Assembly: GCF_016481275.1 (NCBI RefSeq)
Contig: NZ_JAEMNW010000002.1
Span: forward strand, 1,116,001-1,180,000
DNA length: 64,000 nucleotides
Direction: 5' to 3'
Source of the DNA: Antrihabitans auranticaus
GTDB taxonomy: Bacteria; Actinomycetota; Actinomycetes; Mycobacteriales; Mycobacteriaceae
The translations under genes and the position numbers were made by a program. Below, in pieces: positions 17,000 to 25,717 of the stretch. A model generated the notes under the pieces. That model was not told the origin of the DNA. It worked only from the letters and a program-made list of their open reading frames with translations, and did not search any database. How positions within the stretch are numbered: position 1 is the stretch's first letter; each line of letters starts with the position of its first letter.

Positions 17000-18559
17000 A
17001 TGACGACGACCGTCGCGGACATTATCGAGCTGCCTGTCATCCAGGCCGGGAAACCTGACGTATTGAGTTCGCAGGGTTTCGACACACCGGTCCGATGGGT
17101 CCACGTCAGCGATATCTCGGATCTGTCCCAGCTCCTCCAGGGCGGGGAGCTGGTCCTCACTACCGGCGCCGCGCTACGGCACTCGCCGCGGCGCTATCTC
17201 AACGGACTTGCGCAGGCGAAGGCGTTGGGCGTCGTCGTCGAACTCGGCAACCCGGACGTCCCGCTACCTCCGGGCACCGGCGACATCGCCGCCGAGCTCG
17301 GTCTCGCATTGATCGCGCTGCATCGCGTGATCCGGTTCGTCGACGTCACCGAGCACGTCCACCGCGCGATCGTCGCCGAGCAGTTCGCGGAGGTTGCGTT
17401 CGCGCGCAGCACCCACGAGATCTTCACCGAGCTAGGCATGAGGCGTGGTTCACCGGCCGACATCGTCGAGGCGACGGCACAACTGCTGGACGTGCCGATC
17501 GTGCTGGAGGACCTCGCGCATCAAGCGGTCGCGGTGGCTGCCGCAGGCCACGTCACCGCGGAGCTTCTGCAGGATTGGGAACGTCGATCGCGGTTGCGCG
17601 CCAGCCCGGGCACCGACCCGGCGGAAACGCAGGAGTGGGTATCGGTTCCCGTCGGTCGACGCAGTGAGGAATGGGGTCGTCTCATCGCCCTTCGGGCAAT
17701 CGCGGCACCGCGCACCACGATGGTCCTCGAGCGCGCAGCGCAGGCGTTGGTGCTGCACAGAATGGCAGAGCGAGGTCGTTTCGACATCGAACATCAAGCA
17801 CAAGCAGGACTGTTGGAAGAGGTTCTGCAGGAACGAATTCGCAGCGCGGACGACATCAGCGCTCGAGCATTCGCACTTGGCCTACGACCGGTCGCTTCGT
17901 ATGTGCCCGCAGCTGTACGTTCCCGCGACTGGCCGCACGATTCCGACCCGGTCGCAGCCCGGCGACGCAGTACCCAGCTGCTCGATGCCGTCGTCCACGC
18001 GGTGAAAGCGGCTGGCCATACCGGCTTGTTCTGCATCCGCAGCCCCGGCGAAATAGGCATGGTCCTAGCTCTTCAGGTCGCCCGGGGACGGTCGCAGCAA
18101 GAGGTGCTCGACGCACTCGGCGACGCACTGCACCGCGGCCCCCGACGCCAAATCGGCTCGGAGGAAATCGTTTTTGGAATCGGCACGCCCCAGCGCGATC
18201 TCGTCGAAGCAATTCGCCGCATCAGCGAAGCAGGACACGTCGCCGAAGCGGCAGTGTCGATGCCGTCGAGCGGACGAACCTGTTTCCGCGTTGCTGACAT
18301 ACGCCTACGGGGGCTCGTATCACTTCTGCGCGGCGATCCGCGCGTACAGGCCTTCGCCGAAGCCGAGCTGCGAGCACTGATCCTGAACGACATCGTCTCC
18401 GGCGATCGAAACATCGAAATCTTGCGCGGATATCTCGATCTTGCGGGGAACAAATCCGCCCTCGCCAATCGGCTACATATGAGCAGGCCCGCGTTGTACG
18501 CAAACTCGCTCGAATCGAAGACATCCTCGGGGTCGACCTCAGCGAAGGCGAATCGATGA
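17000..18559 (+). CDS. PucR family transcriptional regulator, C-terminus frameshifted
   Basis: About 519 residues. N-terminal PucR ligand-sensing domain (ADIIELPVIQAGKPDVL, then VRWVHVSDISD), central GGDEF-like domain, and a C-terminal PucR helix-turn-helix. The HTH begins normally (GNKSALANRLHMSRPALYA) but then diverges into low-complexity sequence and stops at 18559. Shifting by one base after the AAA at 18502-18504 restores the expected continuation (…KLARIEDILGVDLSEGESM…) to a stop at 18619-18621. So one base appears lost in the final helices, or is a sequencing error. Start may be 17000 or the ATG at 16982; neither has a good ribosome site. Probable activator of the aminotransferase or P450 genes beside it. 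Confidence 0.85.
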   Translation: MTTTVADIIELPVIQAGKPDVLSSQGFDTPVRWVHVSDISDLSQLLQGGELVLTTGAALRHSPRRYLNGLAQAKALGVVVELGNPDVPLPPGTGDIAAELGLALIALHRVIRFVDVTEHVHRAIVAEQFAEVAFARSTHEIFTELGMRRGSPADIVEATAQLLDVPIVLEDLAHQAVAVAAAGHVTAELLQDWERRSRLRASPGTDPAETQEWVSVPVGRRSEEWGRLIALRAIAAPRTTMVLERAAQALVLHRMAERGRFDIEHQAQAGLLEEVLQERIRSADDISARAFALGLRPVASYVPAAVRSRDWPHDSDPVAARRRSTQLLDAVVHAVKAAGHTGLFCIRSPGEIGMVLALQVARGRSQQEVLDALGDALHRGPRRQIGSEEIVFGIGTPQRDLVEAIRRISEAGHVAEAAVSMPSSGRTCFRVADIRLRGLVSLLRGDPRVQAFAEAELRALILNDIVSGDRNIEILRGYLDLAGNKSALANRLHMSRPALYANSLESKTSSGSTSAKANR

Positions 18560-18815
18560 CCTCGCTACACGTCGCCCTGCTTGTTTCCGAAGCACAACCG
18601 ACTTCGGACAGGCGAAGTTGAGCTGTTGACACAACTCGCAACCCCGGCGGCACCTCGAGGGTCATCCGATCGCGAACTATCTTGGTGATTTTGTCGCGTA
18701 GTTAGACAAATCACTGCTATTGTAAAGTTCATTCCGCTTCAGATCGCATGCAGTTTCAAGGTGGCAACGTGGCCCATCGAGCCTCCCCTTGCCCCCGGCT
18801 ATCAAAGGTAGGGAC

Positions 18816-19136
18816 ATGGGAACCATTACTTTCGTTTCACACGACGGCGAAGCGCACGAGGCTGAGATCGTCGAGGGAGATTCGTTGATGCAAATCGCGA
18901 CCAGCAACGGCGTCGCGGGCATCGACGGCGACTGCGGCGGGGAATGTGCCTGCGGCACCTGTCACGTCATACTCGATCAAGAGTGGCTCAGCCGGACCGG
19001 CGAGCAGAATCCCGAAGAGCTGCAGATGCTCGATTTGACACCCGAGCGCGAAGTGACGTCGCGACTCGCATGCCAGGTCAGGGTGACCGAGGCGATGGAC
19101 GGCATGACCGTCAAGCTCCCCGAATTCCAGATGTAG
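18816..19136 (+). CDS. [2Fe-2S] ferredoxin (adrenodoxin/putidaredoxin type)
   Basis: 106-residue plant/adrenodoxin-fold ferredoxin that delivers electrons to the P450 encoded next. Cluster ligands are C40, C46, C49 and C86 in the pattern C-x5-C-x2-C…C (DCGGECACGTC then LACQV); an extra Cys at 44 is typical of this subgroup. ATG at 18816 has GGTAGGG directly upstream. It is the first gene of a three-gene electron-transfer operon, 38 nt before the P450. Confidence 0.93.
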   Translation: MGTITFVSHDGEAHEAEIVEGDSLMQIATSNGVAGIDGDCGGECACGTCHVILDQEWLSRTGEQNPEELQMLDLTPEREVTSRLACQVRVTEAMDGMTVKLPEFQM

Positions 19137-19174
19137 CCCGGATACTTTCAAGCCACGGCGAGGTAACTGAAATC

Positions 19175-20602
19175 ATGAACGCAATCGATCGCGTCAAAAG
19201 TCGGGTCGAGTCGGCCAATCCGCTGCCCCTCGTAAGAAGCAAGGTCGAGGCGAACCTCCCGCTTCCCTTGCTGGTCCGCGGAGCGCATGCGTACAACCGC
19301 GCGCTACGCACCGTCTACAAGGGTGCGCGGCAACCGAAGTTCGTCGAGAAGCCGATTCCAGATGGTGCGACGGTGCCCCTCGCCGACATCGACATGAGCA
19401 ACCCGTTCTTGTATCGCCAGGGGCAGTGGCTCTCGCACTTCAAGCGCCTGCGGGACGAGTCGCCGGTGCACTACCAGAAGAAGGGTCCGTTCGGCCCGTT
19501 CTGGTCGGTTACTCGTTACGACGACATCCTCGCCATGGACAAGAACCACCACCTGTTCTCGGCCGAGCCGTACATCATCATCGGCAAACCGCCCGCGGGT
19601 CTGGACGTTCGGATGTTCATCGCGATGGATCCGCCCAAGCACGACCAGCAGCGCAATGCCGTGCAGAGCGTCGTCGCGCCTAAGAACCTCAAGGAGTTCG
19701 AGGCTCTGATCCGAACGCGTGTGCAGGAAGTCCTCGACGGCCTGCCGGTCGGCGAGCCGTTCAACTGGGTAGACGCGGTCTCCAAAGACCTCACCGCGCG
19801 CATGCTCGCGACTCTGCTCGACTGGCCGCAGGAGGCTCGTAGCGAGCTGACCAAGATCGGCGACATGGGCGTCGGAGTGCCGGCGGTCGCCGGTGGCGAC
19901 TCGGACATCGACGAGACCTTCGAAGATGGTGTGATCTACGCCGGGAAGCTGCTCGAGCTGTGGAACGACAAAAAGGCGCGAATCGAAGCGGGCGAGGCTC
20001 CCGGCTTCGACCTGCTGAGCCTGATGCTGACCGACCCGAGCACCAAAGACATGATGGACAAGCCGATGGAGCTCCTCGGCAATCTATTTCTCCTGATCAT
20101 CGGCGGGAACGACACAACTCGGAACTCGATGTCGGGTGGCGTGTACGCCCTGAACAAGTACCCGGAGGAATTCGCCAAGCTCAAGGCGAATCCGAAGCTG
20201 ATCCCGAGCGCGGTTTCGGAGATCATCCGCTGGCAGACGCCTCTGGCCTACATGGCCCGCCGCGCCAAGGAAGATACCGTCGTCGGTGGCAAGAAGATCC
20301 GCAAGGGCGACAAGCTCGTCATGTGGTACGCATCTGCCAACCGTGACGACAGGCACTTCGAGGAGCCTGACAAGCTCATCATCGATCGAAAGAACGTGCG
20401 CAACCACCTGGCGTTCGGCTTCGGCATTCACCGGTGCATGGGCAACCGACTCGCCGAGATGCAGTTGCGCATCCTCTGGGAGGAATTGCTCCAACGCTTC
20501 GAGGACATCGAGGTCGTCGAAGAGCCGGAGATCGTGCAGTCGACCTTCGTGCGCGGCTACTCGAAGCTGATGGTCAAGCTCACCAAGAAGCAGCAGGTCT
20601 GA
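19175..20602 (+). CDS. Cytochrome P450, CYP153-like alkane/fatty-chain hydroxylase
   Basis: 475-residue soluble class I bacterial P450. Heme-binding loop FGFGIHRCMGNRLAEMQ with C421, I-helix GGNDTTRNS, and ExxR in SEIIRWQTP. The N-terminal stretch and the C-terminal FVRGYSKLMV ending match what I know of the CYP153 family, which hydroxylates the terminal carbon of medium-chain alkanes, alcohols or fatty acids. Its operon with ferredoxin before and ferredoxin reductase after is the known CYP153 arrangement. Start ATG at 19175 chosen from family length. CYP153 assignment is by motif memory, so a related family is possible. Confidence 0.85.
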   Translation: MNAIDRVKSRVESANPLPLVRSKVEANLPLPLLVRGAHAYNRALRTVYKGARQPKFVEKPIPDGATVPLADIDMSNPFLYRQGQWLSHFKRLRDESPVHYQKKGPFGPFWSVTRYDDILAMDKNHHLFSAEPYIIIGKPPAGLDVRMFIAMDPPKHDQQRNAVQSVVAPKNLKEFEALIRTRVQEVLDGLPVGEPFNWVDAVSKDLTARMLATLLDWPQEARSELTKIGDMGVGVPAVAGGDSDIDETFEDGVIYAGKLLELWNDKKARIEAGEAPGFDLLSLMLTDPSTKDMMDKPMELLGNLFLLIIGGNDTTRNSMSGGVYALNKYPEEFAKLKANPKLIPSAVSEIIRWQTPLAYMARRAKEDTVVGGKKIRKGDKLVMWYASANRDDRHFEEPDKLIIDRKNVRNHLAFGFGIHRCMGNRLAEMQLRILWEELLQRFEDIEVVEEPEIVQSTFVRGYSKLMVKLTKKQQV

Positions 20603-20605
20603 CCA

Positions 20606-21841
20606 GTGCGGGCGATCATTGTCGGGGCGAGCCATGCCGGCGCGCAGCTTTGTGCGAGCTTGCGCCAGGAAGGCTGGGATGGGGAGATCCTCGTCATCGG
20701 CGACGAGCCGGCGCTGCCTTATCACCGCCCGCCGCTGTCCAAGACCTACCTCGCGGGTAAGACGACTCTCGAGGAACTGCTGATTCGGCCGTCCGCGTTC
20801 TACGCGAAGAACGACATCACCTTTCGGCAGGCGACGGTCGTGAGCATCGATCGTCAAGCACATTCGATCACGCTGAGCGACGGCGAGGAAATCCGCTACG
20901 ACAAGCTCGCGCTGTGTCTGGGTGCGAGACCGCGTCTCTTACAACTCGCGGGCTCGGAGTTGCCCGGCGTGCACTACCTGCGGGATGCCGCCGACATCGA
21001 GGCGATCCGTCGTGGGATCACCCCCGCCGGCCGCGTTGTCATTATCGGCGCCGGCTACATCGGTTTGGAGACCGCGGCTTCGCTGCGCAAACTGGGTGCT
21101 GAGGTGACCGTCTTGGAAAGCGCTGAACGCGTGCTGCAACGCGTAACTGCGCCGGAGGTGTCGGCTTTCTACGCCCGTGTGCATCGCGAAGAGGGCGTCG
21201 AATTGCGTACCGGCGTATCGATTTCGGCGATCGAGGGCGATGATCACGTCCGCGGTGTGCGTCTCGCTGATGGCGAGCTCATCGACGCCGATCTGGTCAT
21301 CATCGGAATCGGCGTTGTCCCGAACACCGAACTCGCGGAGGCCGCCGGGCTGTCGGCGGACAACGGCATCATCATCGACGGCAAGGCAACTACCAGCGAC
21401 CCCGACATTGTGGCCGCCGGCGACTGCACGAACAATTTCATGCCTCGCTACGACCGCCGCCTGCGTCTCGAGTCGGTGCCGAGTGCCGGCGAACAAGCGA
21501 AGGTCGCCGCCGCGACGATGTGCGGCAAGGACAAGAACATCAAGGCATTGCCGTGGTTCTGGTCCGATCAGTACGAACTCAAGCTGCAGATCGCCGGGCT
21601 CAACGAGGGCTACGACAGCGTCGTACTTCGTGGAGAGCCGGAAAATGGCCGCAGCTTCGCTTGCTTCTACTTCAAGGAAAGTGAGCTGATCGCCGCCGAT
21701 TGCGTCAACCGGCCGCAGGAGTTCATGTTCAGTCGCCGGGTCATCGGTGAACGGATTCCGGTAGATCCGACCCAATTGGCGGATCCGGAAAGCTCGCTGA
21801 ATGATCTACTCAAGGCAGCCCTAGCCCAGCAAAAAGTGTGA
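20606..21841 (+). CDS. FAD-dependent ferredoxin reductase (P450 partner)
   Basis: 411-residue NAD(P)H:ferredoxin oxidoreductase of the putidaredoxin reductase/rubredoxin reductase class. N-terminal FAD site IIVGASHAGAQLCASLRQEG, central NAD site VVIIGAGYIGLETAASLRKLG, and second FAD site DPDIVAAGDCT. The C-terminal reductase domain begins near WFWSDQYELKLQIAG. Starts with GTG 3 nt after the P450 stop, so it is translated with it. It passes electrons from NADH to the ferredoxin at 18816. Ends with a short linker and no obvious terminator. Confidence 0.93.
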   Translation: MRAIIVGASHAGAQLCASLRQEGWDGEILVIGDEPALPYHRPPLSKTYLAGKTTLEELLIRPSAFYAKNDITFRQATVVSIDRQAHSITLSDGEEIRYDKLALCLGARPRLLQLAGSELPGVHYLRDAADIEAIRRGITPAGRVVIIGAGYIGLETAASLRKLGAEVTVLESAERVLQRVTAPEVSAFYARVHREEGVELRTGVSISAIEGDDHVRGVRLADGELIDADLVIIGIGVVPNTELAEAAGLSADNGIIIDGKATTSDPDIVAAGDCTNNFMPRYDRRLRLESVPSAGEQAKVAAATMCGKDKNIKALPWFWSDQYELKLQIAGLNEGYDSVVLRGEPENGRSFACFYFKESELIAADCVNRPQEFMFSRRVIGERIPVDPTQLADPESSLNDLLKAALAQQKV

Positions 21842-22074
21842 CACGTTACTGAAACGTAGGGTCCACCGCGAGGTGCCGGCCAGGTGCCGGCGGCGTCTGG
21901 CATCAAGTGATTATTCGCGGCGATCAGCGTGGGCATGTCCGCGGCAATCAGTTCCCAGCCGTCTCCTAAGTCGGCGAGAGTATTTTTTTGGACTTCTCCG
22001 CTCGGACTGCATGATTCACCAGGCAGAGAAGCGGATTTGTGCTTAGGTGATGGGGACAATAGAGAGGACTCTCC

Positions 22075-22413
22075 ATGACAACGAAGTCGTTGACGCACAT
22101 ACTTCTTGGTACTGCGGCGGCCGCAGCGTTGTCTCTCGGCTTTGCGCCGGGAGCATCCGCGCATCCGGCCGGGCCCTGGGGCGTGGAGGGGCCGTGCGTA
22201 GGGCAGACGCCGGACGAATGCCTTTGGAGCCCTTCAGAAGACGGCTTGACGTGGAGTCTGTACGGCCGCACGGCGCACTACGACAAACTCGGAAACTTCG
22301 TGTGCCAGACCGGCTACGTCCAGAGCGACGCCGCATACTGCGACACGCTGATGACGACGGTGCGAGCGTTGCCGCAACTGCCGATCGGCGACTGGATTTG
22401 GGTAGGCGCCTGA
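22075..22413 (+). CDS. Small secreted protein, unknown function
   Basis: 112 residues with a clear Sec signal peptide (LLGTAAAAALSLGFAPGASA, cleavage expected after about 29). The mature domain of roughly 80 residues is Trp-rich and holds four cysteines (GPCVGQ, ECLW, FVCQ, YCDT), which could form two disulfides in the exported protein. No family recognised. Stands alone on the + strand, followed by two inverted repeats that probably end transcription from both sides. Confidence 0.75.
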   Translation: MTTKSLTHILLGTAAAAALSLGFAPGASAHPAGPWGVEGPCVGQTPDECLWSPSEDGLTWSLYGRTAHYDKLGNFVCQTGYVQSDAAYCDTLMTTVRALPQLPIGDWIWVGA

Positions 22414-22468
22414 ACTAGCGGAGTGCACGGGAATCGGCGCCAAGTAGCGGCCGATTCCCGAACGGTTG

Positions 22469-22500
22469 TGGCCCGAGCCGTAATACGTTGGCTCGGGCCA
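22469..22500. terminator. Bidirectional hairpin terminator
   Basis: Perfect 11-bp stem (22469-22479 with 22490-22500, arms TGGCCCGAGCC/GGCTCGGGCCA) and a 10-nt loop, between the convergent genes ending at 22413 and 22520. A second stem, GGGAATCGG at 22429-22437 with CCGATTCCC at 22451-22459, precedes it. Only a short T run follows, as is usual in actinobacteria. Confidence 0.75.
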
Positions 22501-22519
22501 TTTCAGTCAGCTCGATTAG

Positions 22520-22984
22520 TCAGGCGGTATTCATCGGGTTCGACGGACTCATCGGATTGAGCGGGCTCATCGGATTCGAAGGGTTCATCGGATTCGACTG
22601 GTTGGCCGGGTTCGCCGGATTCAATGGGCTGTTGGGGTTCGCCGGATTCGACGGGTTCAGCGGACTATTGGGGTCCGCGGGATTCGACGGGTCAGTCAGA
22701 GGGTCGTCGCTCGGCCCACTGGGAAGCGGGTTTTGCGGGGCGTTGGGCACAGCGACCCAAGGGCCGTTCGCGCAAATCGGGTTTCCCTGCGCGAGTATGC
22801 AACGAGGATCGTACGGACCCGACGGCGTAATTTGGCGAAATCCGACCGCGGTGGAGACCCCATCGCTCGCAGGAATCGCTTGCGCAGCACCGGTTGTGGC
22901 GGTCCAAGTGACGCCGACAAACACCGCAACCACGGCTGTTCGAATTATCGAATTGCGACCTCGCGAGGTCATCACCCTGCTCAT
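22520..22984 (-). CDS. Secreted protein with Asn-Pro-rich repeat tail
   Basis: 154 residues: N-terminal signal peptide (TAVVAVFVGVTWTATTGAAQA), a short middle domain with two Cys (DPRCILAQGNPICANG), then a 55-residue tail. The tail is made almost wholly of N-P-based repeats such as LNPSNPANPNSP and SNPMNP. ATG at 22984 is selected because GGGAG lies 6 nt upstream; a longer frame from 23035 lacks one. The tail is probably extended and surface-exposed, but no function is known. The underlying DNA has short tandem repeats, so tail length may vary between strains. Confidence 0.75.
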   Translation of the reverse strand: MSRVMTSRGRNSIIRTAVVAVFVGVTWTATTGAAQAIPASDGVSTAVGFRQITPSGPYDPRCILAQGNPICANGPWVAVPNAPQNPLPSGPSDDPLTDPSNPADPNSPLNPSNPANPNSPLNPANPANQSNPMNPSNPMSPLNPMSPSNPMNTA

Positions 22985-23169
22985 CCGGCGCTCCCTACAT
23001 GCAGGCCTGGAATGACCAGGCGGACCTGTACTCACCGGATTTTGTCACATTCGCATTTCGGCGGAGGTGAAACAGTCCGAGCGATTCTGTTGGCTCTCAC
23101 CAAGGTTGCGGCAGAGGCACAATGGTCCTGTACCCGACCACCCATTACGGAGAGGAAAGGTAAGGAGTC

Positions 23170-23628
23170 ATGAACGACAGCAATCAGGCCCGGTCGGGCC
23201 CCTTCTGGGACGGCGTCGATGGCCGGGCCCCGATCCCCCCGGCCGCCGCAACACTTGGATTCGAGTTCGTCGATTACGACGCCACGAAAGCCACCATCGA
23301 GGTCGCATTTACCGCAGGCCGCGAATTCACCAATCCGGTCGGCAACGTTCTAGGTGCCTTTCTGGCCGCAATGCTCTACGACACAGTCGGACCCGCTTTA
23401 CTCGCGACTCTCGAACCGAACCAGTTTCAGTCGACGCTCGAGCTGAATACGAGCTTCCTGCGTCCGGTCCGACCCGGCCGAATCGTCGGGACCGGCCGAG
23501 TAGTTCACCGCGCCGGGGACGTCGCGCATCTTGACGGGAACCTCAAAGACGAGCACGGCACCCTGGTTGCGACGGCCACCGCCACCGCGCGCGTCATCGA
23601 TCTCGACCAAGCCGCCTCGTCGGCGTGA
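23170..23628 (+). CDS. PaaI-family hotdog thioesterase
   Basis: 152-residue hotdog-fold thioesterase. The pattern NPVGNVLGAFLAAMLYDTVGPALL corresponds to the family's active-site helix, with N and D in catalytic positions. STLELNTSFLRPVRPGRIVGTG is the central strand signature of 4HBT/PaaI proteins. A GGAAAGG ribosome site precedes the ATG. Single gene convergent with a LysR gene; probable broad acyl-CoA hydrolase. Not closely similar in sequence to the thioesterase at 4364. Confidence 0.85.
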   Translation: MNDSNQARSGPFWDGVDGRAPIPPAAATLGFEFVDYDATKATIEVAFTAGREFTNPVGNVLGAFLAAMLYDTVGPALLATLEPNQFQSTLELNTSFLRPVRPGRIVGTGRVVHRAGDVAHLDGNLKDEHGTLVATATATARVIDLDQAASSA

Positions 23629-23649
23629 TTGTTGGCCGCTGCACGAGTC

Positions 23650-24558
23650 TCACTGCCGGTTTCGATTCTCCCGCAGAATCGATTTGAGCAGATCACCCGC
23701 CGGACCGCTCAGCCGACGAGGTTGGCGCCAGACTGCCCGCAGCGTCCGGGAAAGGTCGACCCCCTCGATGTCGACCACCGAAAGCTCCCCGGACGCAACC
23801 TGATCGGCGACCGCGAGGGTGCTCATCACGGCGGGGCCCACACCACCGAGCACGCTGGCGCGAATCGCGGCACTGCTGGCGAGCTCGAGCAGCGGCGCCG
23901 GCCGGTCGTACTCCTGCAGTGCCAGATCCAGGGTCCGCCGCGTTCCCGATCCGGGTTCGCGCGCTAGCAGCGGAGTCGCCGCGAGTTCGGCGACGGTGAG
24001 CGGCCGCCGGCGACGCGCCCATTTGTGGCTGGGGTGAACGACGACGATCAAGCGGTCCTTCGCAACGGTGATCTTGTTCAGGTGATCCGGCACCGCCGGA
24101 CCTTCGACGAATCCGACGTCGCAGGACCTGTCGTCGATTCGGTCGAACACCTGCATCGAGTTGAGCATCTGCAGGTGGATGTGTACGTCGGAATTGGCTC
24201 GCCGGAATTCGCCCAGCCACTCGGGCAACAAGTATTCGGCGACAGTGAGACTGGACGCGATCGTCAACTCTGCTTCCTGTTCAACGCGCAGCGCGTCTGC
24301 CGCATCGACGAGTTGGCGCATGTCCGCGAGAACCTGACGAGCCCAGTGCACGATCACCGTGCCCTGCGCGGTCAACGTCGATCCGCGCGGACTGCGCTGC
24401 ACGAGTGCCGTTCCAAACCGACTCTCGAGCTGCCGGATAGCCCTACTCGCGTTCGGCTGTGCCATACCGATCTGTCTGCTGGCAGCGCCGAGACTGCCGC
24501 GGTCGTCGATGCCGACCAGCAGTTCCAGCGTCGCCATCTCGGGCCATTCGCTACCCAT
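23650..24558 (-). CDS. LysR family transcriptional regulator (probable exporter regulator)
   Basis: 302 residues. N-terminal winged HTH of LysR type (LGAASRQIGMAQPNASRAIRQLESRFG) and a periplasmic-binding-like effector domain. ATG at 24558 gives the family length; an upstream in-frame ATG would run into the divergent promoter. It is divergent from a YeiH-type exporter gene, the same pairing seen for YeiE/YeiH in other bacteria, and an inverted repeat sits between them. It likely responds to a small sulfur or organic anion, but the ligand is not known. Confidence 0.88.
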   Translation of the reverse strand: MGSEWPEMATLELLVGIDDRGSLGAASRQIGMAQPNASRAIRQLESRFGTALVQRSPRGSTLTAQGTVIVHWARQVLADMRQLVDAADALRVEQEAELTIASSLTVAEYLLPEWLGEFRRANSDVHIHLQMLNSMQVFDRIDDRSCDVGFVEGPAVPDHLNKITVAKDRLIVVVHPSHKWARRRRPLTVAELAATPLLAREPGSGTRRTLDLALQEYDRPAPLLELASSAAIRASVLGGVGPAVMSTLAVADQVASGELSVVDIEGVDLSRTLRAVWRQPRRLSGPAGDLLKSILRENRNRQ

Positions 24559-24567
24559 GTCGGAAGT

Positions 24568-24591
24568 ATATGAGCTGGAGCTGACACATAT
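24568..24591. promoter_or_regulatory. Probable LysR-binding inverted repeat
   Basis: ATATG at 24568-24572 and CATAT at 24587-24591 form an inverted repeat with a 14-nt spacer, lying 10 nt from the LysR start in the divergent intergenic region. Arm and spacer sizes fit a LysR T-N11-A-type site. Confidence 0.5.
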
Positions 24592-24659
24592 TGCTGTGAT
24601 ATCCATTCATGCTGAGATGCCGTCTACTGCCGGGTTCGGTTGTCGCGCAGTCTCGGAGC

Positions 24660-25715
24660 ATGAGCAGTCAAGCGCTGGAACATGACCCGAACGATCTCGA
24701 AATCCGGCCGGCGCCGACACTCCGACGGGTTCGCGAGTCGGTCGATGCGCTCGCGCCGGGAATTGCCGTGTGCGCGGCGGTTGCCGCCGCAGTGCTGACC
24801 GTGAGCAGATTTCTGCCGACAGTGAGTCCGTTGCTGATCGCGATCCTGGTCGGCGCTGCGTTCGCCAATCTCGGCGGGTTGCCTTCTCGGTGCAAGCCCG
24901 GACTCACGTTCTGCGCGAAGCGGCTCTTGCGATTGGGAATCGCGCTGCTGGGCCTGCAGTTGATGTTCGGCGACATCCTTGCGCTCGGAATTCCGATGAT
25001 TGCCGTTGTCGTCGCGATCGTTGTGCTCGGCATCGCCGGCACGATGTTCGTTGGCCGCCTGCTCGGTATCGGGTGGAAGCAACGGTTGCTGATCGCATGC
25101 GGCTTCTCCATCTGCGGCGCGGCTGCGGTTGCCGCCGTAGACGGTGTGGCGGACGCCAAGGAGGAGGAGGTCCTTACTGCGGTCGCACTCGTCGTCATGT
25201 TCGGCACCTGCATGATTCCCGCCGTGCCGCTCCTTGCTCGCCTCCTCGGGCTCGACGAACACGCCGCCGGAATGTGGGCCGGTGGGTCGATCCACGAGGT
25301 CGCTCAGGTCGTTGCTGCGGGCGGTGCAATCGGTGGCAGCGCACTCGCGGCGGCGGTCGTGGTCAAACTTGCCCGCGTCGTCCTTCTTGCCCCCGTCATC
25401 GCCGTGGTCAGCGCGCGCATGCGCCGAAACCGCGAGGCGGCCGACGACCGTCGACACCCCGCGCTGGTCCCCCTGTTTGTCGTCGGCTTCCTCGCATGTG
25501 CCGGGCTGCGCTCGGCCGGCGTGGTGCCGGGCAACGTTGTGGCCCTTGCATTGTCGGTCCAGACGGCCCTTCTGACTGCGGCAATGTTTGCACTGGGAGC
25601 GGGAGTGAATGTCGCGACGATCAGACGTGTGGGTCCGCGCCCGTTCGTCCTGGCGCTGATCTCGACAGTGTGGGTAGCCGGAATCGCCCTCGGCGGAGTG
25701 TTGCTCGCGGGATGA
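24660..25715 (+). CDS. YeiH/UPF0324 family putative sulfate/sulfonate exporter
   Basis: About 351 residues, 10 or so membrane segments. Features of the YeiH (UPF0324, Cons_hypoth698) family include FAKRLLRLGIALLGLQL-like (here CAKRLLRLGIALLGLQLMF), FSICGAAAVAAV, and the conserved AAGMWAGGSIHEVAQVVAAG. Members are proposed exporters of sulfate or small sulfonates; direct evidence is thin. Start is uncertain: ATG 24660 leaves room for the divergent promoter, whereas ATG 24609 would add 17 residues. Divergent from the LysR at 23650. Confidence 0.85.
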   Translation: MSSQALEHDPNDLEIRPAPTLRRVRESVDALAPGIAVCAAVAAAVLTVSRFLPTVSPLLIAILVGAAFANLGGLPSRCKPGLTFCAKRLLRLGIALLGLQLMFGDILALGIPMIAVVVAIVVLGIAGTMFVGRLLGIGWKQRLLIACGFSICGAAAVAAVDGVADAKEEEVLTAVALVVMFGTCMIPAVPLLARLLGLDEHAAGMWAGGSIHEVAQVVAAGGAIGGSALAAAVVVKLARVVLLAPVIAVVSARMRRNREAADDRRHPALVPLFVVGFLACAGLRSAGVVPGNVVALALSVQTALLTAAMFALGAGVNVATIRRVGPRPFVLALISTVWVAGIALGGVLLAG

Positions 25716-25717
25716 CG

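Noticed and set aside
21842-21990. Minus-strand peptide-like stretch (DLGDGWELIAADMPTLIAANN…)
   Set aside because: No start with a ribosome site, and the frame runs on into antisense of the ferredoxin reductase; too weak to call.
22520-22690. Short repeated units that might be read as a CRISPR array
   Set aside because: The repeats are imperfect, short and in frame, encoding the Asn-Pro tail; there are no unique spacers or cas genes.
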